Shown here piece after piece: positions 22,236-33,978 of a DNA stretch of 64,000 bases. Made by a program: the position numbers and the translations under genes. Source of the DNA: Epiperipatus broadwayi (Eukaryota > Onychophora > Udeonychophora > Euonychophora > Peripatidae). The stretch spans positions 124,001 through 188,000 of the forward strand of contig JAQFVV010000458.1 of assembly GCA_028023455.1 (NCBI GenBank). The letters are read 5' to 3'. The notes under the pieces were generated by a model. It worked only from the letters and a program-made list of their open reading frames with translations, was not told where the DNA came from and did not search any database. The first letter of the stretch is position 1, and every line of letters begins with the position of its first letter.

Positions 22236-24410
22236 ATGAGTAAACCAAGTAAAAAAAAAAACCTGGCAGATAGTGAAGAAGATCTATCTGTAAGCAGTCA
22301 ACAACAACAACAAAAAAAATAAAACACATTGCTTTTGATAATAAGAATACTGATTTTGAAGATGATTCAGATGACAGTATCATTACTATATAAGAAAAAT
22401 GAATACAGTAGGATCTCTAGAACTACTAAACTGTAATAACACTAAGTCATATCTCTCTTCCAAATCAAGAACCAAAAATACAAAATATAAAAATATGGAA
22501 ATGGAAAATTGAAGGTTTTAAAATAATACTAGAAATAAATAACTATGGAAATAAAGATATTATCTTTTAATTTAGCAGTCATAACTCATATTCCAAAATA
22601 CACAATTTCGTTGATACAGATAGTTAAGCCACATGTAATATGACTACTAGAAACAAAGCTTTATAATGGCTTATAAATTAATCCAGCAATATACTTCAAT
22701 AAATATCACTTTTCTGCACTTTGCAGAAGCTCCACCTCTCCTTCAGGATGTATAGATATTATATACCATTCCAATCATTTAGAATTTTATGTATATAAAC
22801 CACTTTCCATAATTATGACTTTGAAACATCATGCAATCATACTGAATATAACATTTGTCTATACTGCTCATGGACGCAATAAATATATTGATCCTTACTA
22901 TGAATTAATTATTTGCACCATCAAAGCCACTCATTTGAATCAAAAGGATTATATCAATTGTTCTTTCCATAAATGAGTGGTGTGGACTTCTTCCATCTAA
23001 CATAGTCGTTATTTCATAATAATAGTCTCCTCACTCATGGATCTAGTTTTTATTTTTCTATGTTACATCACTTAATCAGCTTAATGAGTCCTGCTTCTTT
23101 TTTAAGTCACCCAGAAGACATAGTATCATTATAAAATGATTTCAATAGTATACCAGCAACATCACTCAGTAAAACAATAAGAGTGCTTCTACAGTTATGA
23201 ACACTGGAATTCCTTTTTTCAAAAATTTATATTTTGCTTTAAAGATGTGTTTGGATCCAGTACAAGTATTAATTGCTTCTAATAACAATATTACATTACA
23301 TACTATAAAAAAAACATTATTAGACAATCATCTCCATTAAAGAGACTATTTAACACAAAGAAGAAAAATTTTACTTAATTCATCCTCATACTCAGATAAA
23401 ATAGTATGTTAACCGAGTATTAAGTAACCCTTCAACACAGAAGATTCTCTCAACTAGTGACATTGAGAATATGGTAGTTACAGGAAATAAAGTGTTAGAG
23501 CCCCTTTATTTGTATTTAAAAATTAAACTTAAACAAGAAGTATTTCAATTTTCATCAAATTTCTTGGTGATTCAGATAATGGGTTATTCTCCTCAAATGA
23601 TATGCCTGACTCATGCCATCTTGGAACAAATTTAACACAATTTAATAAATTTACAACAGCATATTAATCAAATCTTGCCAACTTTTTATCAAAAAAAAAA
23701 ATACATAAAATTCAAAAGATGTTACAAATTTCAATAATTCCTTTTCTAAAGAAATCAATGAATGTATCATCTGCATACAAATTAAAATTCTAGAATCAAT
23801 ATTTGTCACCAAACTTTCTTCAATACAGTATACTTAAAAAAGGTCATCAACAGAACAAGCAATTCTCTTCTTTCATAATATAGTCAGTATTGTAAGATAA
23901 GAAGAAAATATAGTTCTATTAGAGTGCAACTTGACATCCAGGCAGCATCTTATTCAGTAATAAACTTATAGAAATATCAAGAAATATATCATTACCAAAA
24001 TCACTAATCTATCTACTGACAAACTTCCTTCTATGTAGAAAAATTCATATTACTTTAAGCAGAAGAACATCCTCATTATTCATATCACTCCAATCAATAT
24101 CACAAGAATCACTTCTAGTGCACTATTATTTATGATATACACTAATTCACTTCTTAAAGCAATACAATATTAGTTCCCAGGAGTATCCAAACTTGAATTA
24201 CATTCAACAACAAAAAACAAATACCTACTTTACTTAACCTATGAAAAGAATATCACCTTGTCTTCAACATGAATAAAACACACGTGTGGATGATACACAC
24301 AGATTGTCATTATTATAAATAAATACTTAAAAAAAAAAAAAGCACCTCTAAGTTCTTGGGTTTTCCATTTCACATGAGTTTTTCAACCATATCAATAAAA
24401 AATATAAATT
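22236..24410 (+). pseudogene. Jockey/CR1-type non-LTR retrotransposon remnant
   Basis: Degraded plus-strand element. A possible ORF1 start at 22236 reads MSKPSKKKNLADSEEDLS, a basic-acidic start of the kind seen in gag-like proteins. Reverse-transcriptase blocks follow. They include STEQAILFFHNIV near 23850 (equivalent to HSTxxAL), a degraded LDIQAAF-like block near 23930, LTNFLLCRKIHITLS near 24010, SISQESLLV with LLFMIYTNSL near 24110-24150 (equivalent to GxPQGSxLSPLLFxIYxNDL), and FLGF-like residues near 24350. Stops occur throughout. The assignment rests on block order; the intervening endonuclease region is not recognisable. Confidence 0.5.
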
Positions 24411-26240
24411 AAAAGAAGACACAAAAAATAATTTTCCAAATTTTACCTCATTACATTCTAAAGTACAACTTAATAAGAATCTAATTATTATAAAAATTAC
24501 ATATTATTTACCTACAGTAATATTAACTAAATCATTCACTTAAATTTTTATATTTACAATGCAGAAAACTATGGTGGGGAAAAAATTGTGCAATTTCACT
24601 AAAGCACCTGGAAATATCAATTTCATTTAATAGATGTGCTCTTCACTCAATACAATCCTTTAAAATCCACAAAACTCTAAATCTTCTGTGATCACTCCCT
24701 TGAACCTTTCCCTCTCTTACAAAGTGCTTAAAAATTACCACTTCAGATCAACCATCCCTGAGTATGATTTTTTTTGAAGTATTATAGAGATTCCTAATAG
24801 AAATTAAAGATCTGAAATTTATAACTCCTCTCAAAAAATTTCCGTACTGGATAATTACTTACTCCAAATTTGCCTGCTGAATCAAGCACACCAATGCTTA
24901 TTAATAAACAATTGCTTAGAAAGTTTGGATTCTGGAAAACAGAACCAAAGTACTTTGATTTTATTGTATATGAATCTTCTAATACTCTCAACATACAACC
25001 TAAATATTTCCATCCAGTCACTTGTGAATTGCTAGAAATCTTTTCCCCCTTGTACTGCCATAATTGTTATACACAATATGGTGCACCAGATATGCATATA
25101 TGTATGAAAATAATAATAGAAAATACCCAAATATTTTTCATAATAAAATAGAACAAATAAGATTGAGGGAAGAAAAGATTGTTCCACCAAACACTTTTTT
25201 TGATGACACGATCACTTATAAATTAAAGATTAAACCTTTAGCTCTGTGAAAGCAGCAAATATAAGAACAATCCAAGTAGGACAATATGTTATGTACATAT
25301 TAACTGGTATAAATTATAAAAAACAATGTGTTAATTTAATCTATGCAAAAATTGCCTATTTTTTTTTTTTTGTGTATGATATAACAGGAGAAACAAAAAA
25401 AATCCAAATAATTTATTCATATTAATTTTATAAATCAATTATCAATAATATTCCTAATTTCAATAGTTTCAATTTTTTTTCTTATTTTTGAACTTTGAAA
25501 TTTAATATGAAAATATGTAATCATACTCTTTTAGTTATTTCAAAACTTGTTTTGTAAAATGCAAAAAAATAATGTACTATGACACAGAAACTATGTTTAT
25601 ATTTTACGTTTTCATAAACAGATGATTCAATTAATTATAAACATTTTCAAGGTCAATAAATATTCCAAAATATTTGACAACTAAAATATACCAATATAAA
25701 CAGATAAAGTATATTAAAAAAAATAATAATAATAAATTGTGGTGACTGTAAGAAAAAAAATTTTTTTTTTCAAATTTATCTAGTGTATCTACTTTTTAAA
25801 GAGAAAATACACTGACTTCATTTTTTTACAAAGCTATTTATATAGTTCAACTTAATCTTATCTTTTAAGTAATCTTTTCTTATACATTTTTAATAGTAAT
25901 TAAGAATTTCCTGTAATTATTTTCTTATTTTAATAAGATTTCCATTTTAAAACTAAATAAGCATTTTCTAATTAAAACATTTTGATTAAATATCTTAGTA
26001 ACTTTTATTTTAAAACAGAATTTAATTATTGTTTTATATTTTCAATTTTTCTAATTTTACAATGTATTTTCTCTTTAGAATGCAAATAAATTACAGAATT
26101 CCTATTTTAAAGATGTTACTCAAATTTATTCATAATTAATTTTTGAAAGTACCAATATAATTTGTTTTAATATTTTTACATTTGCATTCAAGATATATAA
26201 TTTCATATATATTATTTAAACTTTTAATTTATTATTTCAG
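24411..26240. other. No recognised gene
   Basis: Contains overlapping short open frames at 24870-25151 and 25064-25249 (plus) without known motifs, possibly the tail of the preceding remnant. The rest is A+T-rich low-complexity sequence. Confidence 0.4.
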
Positions 26241-26349
26241 GTACTTTGATATTATTCCTGCTATGACATATGACTCTGCAATGTTTGCATCCAGTAATCA
26301 AAGTTTCCGTTTAAGATCTCATGGCAACCAAGCATTCTGGCATGACTAA
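26241..26349 (+). CDS. Candidate terminal exon, unknown protein (low confidence)
   Basis: The bases before 26241 read ATTATTTCAG, a good 3' splice site. After one phase base an open frame of 35 codons follows (YFDIIPAMTYDSAMFASS, ending in QAFWHD), then TAA at 26347. The composition is richer and more protein-like than the surroundings. No family is recognised and the partner exon is not identified, so this could be chance. Confidence 0.2.
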
Positions 26350-26388
26350 TCTGTGTCAAATAAACTGACTCTTTCTTTTCCAATTTAG

Positions 26389-26447
26389 AAGATATTACAC
26401 AGTTCAGTCTGCCACGTGATTCCTCCCATACATGTCTCACATCATTT
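26389..26447 (+). CDS. Candidate internal exon, unknown protein (low confidence)
   Basis: Bounded by a polypyrimidine acceptor (CTTTCTTTTCCAATTTAG) and a strong donor (GTAAGTAAT at 26448). The 59-base interval is open in two frames, one of them DITQFSLPRDSSHTCLTSF. It lies 40 bases past the previous candidate, too close for a normal intron between them, so the two would be alternatives. No homology recognised. Confidence 0.2.
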
Positions 26448-26913
26448 GTAAGTAATATGGTTTTATACTTAAAAATACAGTTATAGCTAAAAATTTATAT
26501 ATTTGTGTTTTTTTTTTAAAAAATATTTAAAATATAAGCTAAATTTACAGTTCGCCAATTTTAGATAAAGCTAACAATTTGCCATTTTAAAAACGTTTCA
26601 GGATTCTTTTTCATATTTTTCTACTTTCCATAATGAATATATCTCTCCATCATTGGAAATTTTTTTTTTAGAGTTAAAGTTTGGTATTACATGTACTGGG
26701 TATTAATGTTGGCACAAAGTGCCATAACCAAGCCAGAATAGGGAAAGATGGCTTTGACAGCACAAAGTGTCATTATAAAAATTCACAAAAAGTGTCTTAT
26801 TAAAAAGTCACAACTACCTGTTTTTGTTTAGTATCGCAATGTGTTTTTTCCTTTTTTGATACTGAATATATCTCTCAATTTTTTTTTTAGATTTGAAGTT
26901 TGGTATTACACGT

Positions 26914-27061
26914 TGTATGACTTATTATTCTAATGTTACGATATCCTTAAAATAATGCCTCCACGGGATCTGCAGACAAATTTTATCGATTAGGTTTGTC
27001 CGCAAATCCCTTGGAGACATTATTTTAAACATATCACAAACTTAGAATAATACATCACCAG
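26914..27061. repeat. 148-bp hairpin (MITE-like inverted repeat)
   Basis: Arms 26914-26980 and 26995-27061 are complementary with few mismatches (for example TTAAAATAATGCCTCCA against TGGAGACATTATTTTAA) around a 14-base loop. The arms are less A+T-rich than the surroundings. No coding sequence and no clear flanking duplication. It is either a small MITE or a fold-back remnant. Confidence 0.5.
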
Positions 27062-27189
27062 AATAATACATCAAAGCAGGAATAATACCAAAAACCTTAT
27101 TTCCTTATTATAATTTTAAAAGTTGTCCAATTTTTTTTTTATATATTGTATTTTATTTTTTTAATTTTATTATAATTAAAAGACTGTAC

Positions 27190-27780
27190 TAAGCCTATGG
27201 AAAGGCCATGGTTTTCGTAATAGTGTTTTTTAATTGGTTACTTTAACAAATTTCAATTATGCATGGTACTATTGAGTTGTGAACTCCGTGATATCAAATT
27301 ACACGACTTCAATTATATGCTAACCAAAACTAAACATAAATATAATACAATAGCACTTTTTTCCTCTCAATAAATATCATACTTCAAATATAAATTTATA
27401 TAGTGTAATCATATTTTCTTCATGATTTAAATACTTTACCTTGTCAGTTCTGTACTGTAATTAAAAGCACACGTATTGATCTTTTTCCAAGCATTTTTTC
27501 CTTCAAAAAGGTTTATTTTATATGTCTTTTGTAAAATAACATATTTTTTAGAACCCAGAAATATAACTGGCCTATGAAAAGACTGTTTTTGTAAAAAAAA
27601 AAAAATAATTTGTTGCTTTAAGAATTTTTATTTGCTTTGGGGAATTATTTGCAGGAAAATGTATCCAGCCTATGAATAGTCTATCACTTTTGTAATAAGT
27701 TTTTTTCTAATTGGGTGCTTTAACAATTTTTTTTTTTGCTTTGCGGAAATACTTAGGAAGGAATTACTTTCTTTACATAA
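27190..27780. repeat. Three degenerate repeats of a GCCTATG...CTTTAACAA motif
   Basis: Blocks near 27195, 27570 and 27668 share GCCTATGRA...A, then GTAATARTKTTTTT or similar, then AATTGGTTGCTTTAA-like sequence. They look like decayed tandem duplications. No gene seen. Confidence 0.35.
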
Positions 27781-27989
27781 AATGCTCTGTAAAAAAATTA
27801 TAGTAAAATTATTTCCTTCAACAACATTACACACAAACAAAATAATTTCTTTTAATTGGTTGTGAATTTGACACATGGCAGCGTTATGGATAAACATACA
27901 TTCACTTGGATTTTATATAGGATTTTTGGTAATTATAAAGTTTTTGTTGATTTATTATTAATAATTTTACTTTATTTATTTCATTAATA

Positions 27990-28140
27990 TTTTATACAAG
28001 ATTTGAACTCAAGACATTCAAGTTCCCTACAGCTGGTCACTCCATCCTATCCAACCAAAACATATGTGTAAAAAATAAATAATCTCCAATAAACATATTT
28101 CATGCTGAACAAGTACTCCATACACATATATAATCAGTGT
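27990..28140 (-). repeat. tRNA-like repeat, copy 1
   Basis: The minus strand carries CAGCATGAAATATGTTTATT, later GGATGGAGTGACCAGC and the B-box-like GAGTTCAAATCTTG. It is homologous to both arms of 28407-28749 and, over the B-box region, to 60848-60890. Confidence 0.5.
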
Positions 28141-28406
28141 TCAGTTTATATTAAGTTAGCAAATGTTCAAACTTTAATGGACAGGCTTCAATCTTTCCAC
28201 CCTCCAACTCTTCAGCTATCCATATCATTGAAAATCTGATGATGGAATGCTCAAAACTCTTGCTGATGCCCATGTTGAATTTAAATCACTCTGACTACTC
28301 ACTTGTAGGACTTTAATACATCCATTTTAAATATACAGAAGAAGGATGGGCAGAATACAGAACAGAATATGTAATATTTAATACAAGTATATTGTCTATA
28401 TTTAAT

Positions 28407-28749
28407 TTAATGTAATTTATAAGGTTTTGAATTCAGACTTTCAAGCTCCCTATAGTTATCCACTTCATCCTATACAACCAATACCCATGACTACATACAT
28501 GTGAAAAAGATAAATCCAAAATACATATTTCATGCTGAGTCAGAACTTATCGGTCCAGACCATCACTGATTATATATATGTATGGGAAATGATGATCTGG
28601 ACTAACTGATGAGTGTTGGTTCAGCATGAAATACATATATTGGAGATTATTAATCTTTTTCACATGTATGCAGTCACATGTATCGGATGGAGAGGATATC
28701 TGTAAAGAGCTTGAAAGTCTGCGTTCAAATCCCTTATAAATTACATTAA
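28407..28749. repeat. 343-bp palindrome of two inverted tRNA-like repeats
   Basis: The left half (minus orientation) and right half (plus orientation) are copies of the repeat at 27990-28140. They are symmetric about 28578 over about 170 bp each. The right arm reads GTTCAGCATGAAATACAT ... GGATGGAGAGGATATC ... GCGTTCAAATCCC, the last a good Pol III B-box. Confidence 0.6.
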
Positions 28750-29082
28750 GCTCAATATAAATATTTCATTAATATTTATAAATTTATTTAATATATCAAT
28801 AGGATAAATGACTTTTTTATTATTTCAATTTCATTTTGAATACATTTTAATTACAATATAAAATGAAACTTCCAAATTCAACACACTCCTTAAAACGTTT
28901 CTTCAGAATCATCATAGTTTAGTATTTATCCATAGCAAACAATTATAATTCAATTTACAAATGCAATTCTATTTAAATGCATTTATTTTGACAATATCAT
29001 CTATTAGGATAAATATTAATAATTATTTACTAATTTTTTATTAGACTATAAAATATTTAATTTTTTTAATCACACTAATTAT

Positions 29083-29505
29083 GTGTAATTCATCATCATC
29101 ATTATCATTTTCAACCATTATCAATACACTGCAGGATAAAGATCTTTCCAAGTTCAATTTCTCTAGCCTCTTTTCTCCACACTACCACAGCATATTTCCT
29201 AACTTCATCCATCCATCTCACATGTGGCCACTTTGTAGATCTTTTACAATCTTTTGGAATCTAGTTTTAACATTTCAAATGTTCATCTATTATCATCTCT
29301 TTTAACAATATGTCCAGCCAAACTCCACTTCAATCTCTTAATTCTTTCATTGATGTCAGTAATGCCTATTTGTTTTTTCACTCATGTATTTTGTTTTTGA
29401 GTTCTTGTTACTCGTAACATACATCTCTGCATACTTTGTTGAATGGTCTGAAATCTCTGTATTGCTCTTCTGTTAAATGTCCAAATCTCAGATCTGTAAG
29501 TAAGA
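29083..29505 (-). mobile_element. LINE-A copy 2: 5'-truncated 3' fragment
   Basis: The minus strand matches the last 420 bases of the element at 32545-35661, from the thumb region (TYRSEIWTFNRRAIQRFQ against [18 protein letters not shown]) through the 3' triplet-repeat tail at 29087 (ATCATCATCATTATC on plus). It is degraded. Confidence 0.7.
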
Positions 29506-29646
29506 ACTAATAATACACATTTATTAATTATAATAAATTTATTAATTATAAATGTATTAATTATACTTTTCTGTAAGTAAGAACTAATAATACACATTTA
29601 TTAATTATAATAAATTTATTAATTATAAATGTATTAATTATACTTT
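29494..29646. repeat. Tandem duplication, two units of 77 bp
   Basis: CTGTAAGTAAGAACTAATAA begins at 29494 and again at 29571. The intervening 77 bases are repeated almost exactly, ending in TATACTTT. It overlaps the 5' truncation point of LINE-A copy 2. Confidence 0.8.
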
Positions 29647-30884
29647 CTTTAATTATTTTATCTATATCTGAATCCATTACATTTTTATACTTCTATGAAT
29701 TATTTAATTTATTACAATTTTTGTAAAATTAATTTTTTTTTTGGTTTTGCATTTTATGTTATTTTTTTATTTTAGTTATAAAATAATTAAAATTCTTTTA
29801 CTGTCTTTAGAAATCATAGAATAATTATTGATATACTGTTTATAAAATATAGGATATTTATATTTATTAAAATATTTATATTAACTTTTCCTAATTTATA
29901 AATATCAGTTATTGCAAACAAGATATTACTCTCACTAAGCTCTTTAATTTGTTTGTAATATTTATTTTTACATTTAAATATAGCCTATATATCAAATAAT
30001 TAGCAGACCGTTTTATATTTAGTATTTGTTTTTATGATATATTGTTGCTTTTCAGCACTTTTATAGCATATACATTTTAACAATAACAAATTTAACATAA
30101 TAAATGTTTTTATATTTATTATTTCTTCAAAAATTATCTAATTCAATAATAAAATCACATGAAATGTTAATATTATTTCCCATTGTTAATAATTTGATCT
30201 TTTTTAAAAATATTATAACTATTTAAATATATTTTCAAAATATATTTTAATCTTAATGGACCATCTATTTTACAAATTCTAAGTTGTCCATATATATTAG
30301 CTGTATTTATATCCATTCATTTTAATCTTTATCATCAATATTGATATAATCTTTGTTATATAAATTACTTATAATCATATCAATTTTTAATTATTTATAT
30401 TTTCATCTTTATTTACTTTTATAAAATGTTAATCATTTATTACTTTATTTTATTTTTATGTCATATACATTTTTATCTATAATTATTAAACATATATTTT
30501 TGCTTTTAAAAAGATAATATTATATTTTCCATTTACTTTTTTAAACAATTTAATTTCATTATAATAAATTTGTTTCCTTATATCAGTTACTAATTACACT
30601 TGTTTTATACTTTAATTTATAAAACATAATTTCAATACTGATTATACTATTTTTATAATTTATTATACTATATTTTTCTTTTAAACATTTATTAATAATT
30701 AATTGATTTTTTTATTAATTAAATTAATTATGAGGAACATGTTTTAAACTTTTGTGCAATATTTTAATTACACCATTATTAAATATTACAATATTTAATT
30801 ATAAATTAGACCTAAAAAATTCATAACGATTAATTGGAAACTAATACATATCATCTAATATGTCACTGAACAAAAGAATACGTT
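29647..30884. other. Extremely A+T-rich sequence without a recognised gene
   Basis: I see only A/T-rich low-complexity sequence here and no open frame with recognisable motifs. Confidence 0.5.
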
Positions 30885-32015
30885 GTATTTAAAAGTGGTT
30901 TTATTTCAGTGAATCATATCCAAGTATTGAGAAAAGTTATAGAAAGAACCAATGAATATGAATAGTCATTATGCTATAGATTTGTGGATTATAAAAAAAC
31001 ATTTGATTCTGTGAGTATTTTTTCAGTAATTAAAACAAAGAATTATCAAGGTGTAATCCCAGGATATTGATATATTCTGAAAAACATTTATAAAAATTCA
31101 ACAGTAACAATTAGATTATATAATGATACTAGGAAAATTAATATTGAAAAGGTTGTACAACACAGTGACTCCATATCTCCAAAATCTTTTACAGCAGCTT
31201 TGTAAAAACTATTTTGTGGATTAAAATGGGAAGGGAGTAAAAGTAAATGGAGATTATTTAAATCATCTAGATTTTGCAGATAATATAATTGTTTTTGCAA
31301 ATAATGCTTTAGACTTTTGGAAATGTTGCAAGAGTTTATCAGATGAATGTAAAAAAAGTAGAAATAAGGGTGAATATTAAAAAGACTAAAATAATGTTCA
31401 ATGGACTTTTTCAAAAGAAGAAAATAAAGATTAATAATAATGGAAGTTAATAACTACGAATACCTTGATCAGATTATTATTACAGATGGAAACATAATTA
31501 AACTTGACTGGGGTGCTTTTGGTAGAAATAATTTAATATTAAAAGGAAATATGCCTATGTGCTTGAATAGGAAGGTTTTTAATAAATGTGTTTTATCAAT
31601 TTTTACTTCTGGATGTGAGACTTGGATACTTAACAGAAGAGCACTATAGAGACTTCAGACCACTCAACAAAATATGGAAAGATGTATATTAGAAATAACA
31701 ATAACAGACCGAGAAAGAAATATATGGGTGAGAGAACAAACAGATCTTACTGACATCATTGAAAGAATTCAGAGACTGAAATAGTGTTAGGTTGTACATA
31801 TTGCTAGAAGAGATGATAGCATATAAACAATTGAAATCTTAAAGTGGATTCCAAGAGATTGTAAAAGTCCTAGAAAGAAACGTATGTAACATGTGTGGAT
31901 GAAATAAGGAAGTGTGCTTGAGTCATGTAGAGGAGAGAGGCTAGAGATCAGAGAAGATGGATTGAACTTGGGGAGACCTTCATCCTGAAGTGAATCGATA
32001 ATGGTTGAAAATGAT
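30885..32015 (+). pseudogene. LINE-A copy 3: 5'-truncated reverse transcriptase remnant
   Basis: It starts inside the reverse transcriptase (homologous to about 34497) and runs to the 3' end, where it reads GATAATGGTTGAAAATGATGA. It keeps the FADD-type box as DFADN, then [20 protein letters not shown]-like and WILNRRAL segments. Frameshifts and stops make it dead. It lies just upstream of the near-intact copy in the same orientation. Confidence 0.75.
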
Positions 32016-32661
32016 GATATCAATGAATATATTCCAAGAAAACTTGGAAATGTTGGAAACATATCTCATATATTACAAACTGAAATTATTCTTCTAGATT
32101 TTAATCTTAATCAAGAATAAGCATAATAAAAATCACACACACACCATAATTCACTGAACTGGACCAATATGTTACATTTTAAAATCTTCAAATTAATAGA
32201 TTATTTAACAAATGAAATCACAAGCTAAATTTAGTAGTTTCAGCTGTCACCCATAATAATTGTTAAAAAATCTAAACACCCTTTATAATATTGAGCTTAG
32301 AATTAAAATTATTTTCAGTAGCTATATATTATGTTTAAAAAAATGCTATACACATTGAGACTATGAAATTTATAAATAAAAATCTCCATCTATAACTATT
32401 AACATATTTTATCAAATATCACTAGATACTGTTGGAAAACTTATTCCAGGTAAATGAAACTAAAAATCTTAAATTTCCACAATGGTTTTTTAAAAAAACA
32501 ATTTGATGTTTAAACAAAAAAAAAATTTCCATAACCTATATAAGCAACACGCATTAGCCAGCGTGGTGAGTTTATTGGCTTTTTACCTCTGAGTTTAAGA
32601 TCAAGAAACACCATGGTCTTTCTTCTCAGTGCCTGATAAGGCAGAATGAATGTTTGTGTAA

Positions 32662-32908
32662 ATGATAAAGATTTTTCCCAATTATACAATTATGACAGAC
32701 AAAAATAAGGCATGGCCCTTAATCCCAGGAGGCTGTAAAGTCACCAACCAAGGCAGCGGTTGGTGGCCGAAGGCGGAGGGTGCTAAGAATATCCTGGAGG
32801 CGGACCCAGGCTGCCATTTGATGACGACTTTTTATTTAGGTACTTACAACTGCAGATCACTTTCAAGTGAAGGAAGATTGCAAGAATTAGAAGAAGAACT
32901 CTCTATAT
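32662..32908 (+). pseudogene. LINE-A ORF, part 1: N-terminus and start of endonuclease
   Basis: ATG at 32662 opens a frame with a short N-terminal extension (KAWPLIPGGCK, GWWPKAEGAKN), then LGTYNCRSLSSEGRLQELE, the opening of an apurinic-type endonuclease with its conserved Asn. At about 32905-32910 the frame shifts: the expected continuation KWDIIGLCEVRRKGEE, with the catalytic Glu, lies in another frame. In the present frame translation runs on to a stop at 32968-32970. Confidence 0.75.
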
Positions 32909-33978
32909 TAAATGGGATATTATTGGACTTTGTGAAGTTAGAAGAAAAGGTGAAGAGACAATTGATTTAAAAAGTGGACATATGCTCTATTATAAAGGCA
33001 CAAATATTGGAAATACAAGTGGAGTAGGATTCATTATAAATAAAAAGTGGAAGAACAATATTGTGGAGATTGATGGTGTATCAGACAGAGTGGCAAGATT
33101 AGTTATACAACTTAATAGCAGATATCAAATGCAGATAATTCAGGTTTATGCCCCAACAAGTTCTCACAGTGATGAAGTAGTAGAAGATTTTTATATGGAT
33201 GTACAAAAGGCTTTTGATCAGAGTAAACAACATTTTAAAATTGTTATGGGAGATTTTAATGCTAGAATTGGTAAACAAATGAAAGATGAAAGTGTTGTAG
33301 GTAATTTTGGTTATGGTAATAGAAATGAGAGAGGACATAGACTTGTGGAGTTTGCAGAGAAGGAAAAACTTTATATTATGAATTCTTTTTTTGAGAAAAA
33401 TGTTAGAAGGAAATGGACATGGAAGCATCCAAATGAAGGTACAGCAGAATTGGATTATATTTTGACTAACAGGAAATACATATTTCAAGATTGTAATGTT
33501 CTTAATAAATTTAACACAGGAAGTGATCATCGATTAGTAAGGGGTAAGATACATGTTAATGTAAAACTAGAGAGACAAAAATTATTAAGAAAAACTATAT
33601 TTACAGTTGATATTCCTAATCTTCAGAAACATTCTAATGAATTTAAATTAGAACTTACAAATCGGTTTCAAGTATTAGTAGATTTTGAACATGATTCAGA
33701 TTTGAATGAAATTAATATGAAAATAACTGATACACTTTTAAAAACTGCAACAAAGATAGCTGGTAGAAAAAAGCAGCAATTGACTAATAAAATTTCTACT
33801 GAGACTAGAGAACTTATGAAGAAAAGAAGGAATATGAAGATATGCAAGAATGATGCATTAAAAAGAATTGAATATCTCGAATTTTGTAAAATGGTGCGGA
33901 AAAGAGTTGAAAATGATATAAGAAAGTATAACTGTGAACTAGCAAGAAAAGCTGTAGAAGAAAATAAAGTCTTAAGAA
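32909..33978 (+). pseudogene. LINE-A ORF, part 2: endonuclease domain
   Basis: Open without interruption from an in-frame ATG at 32982, with the domain starting about 70 bases earlier. Endonuclease motifs occur in order: E in GLCEVRR, GVGFIINKKW, QVYAPTSSHSDE, the catalytic GDFNARIG, NERGHRLVEFAE, RKWTWKHPNEGTAELDYI and the terminal GSDHRLV. Together these cut target DNA to prime reverse transcription. After a basic linker, the frame is lost at about 33976-33980, where one A appears missing (AGAATGTAAAACAA instead of an extra A restoring [11 protein letters not shown]). Confidence 0.85.
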
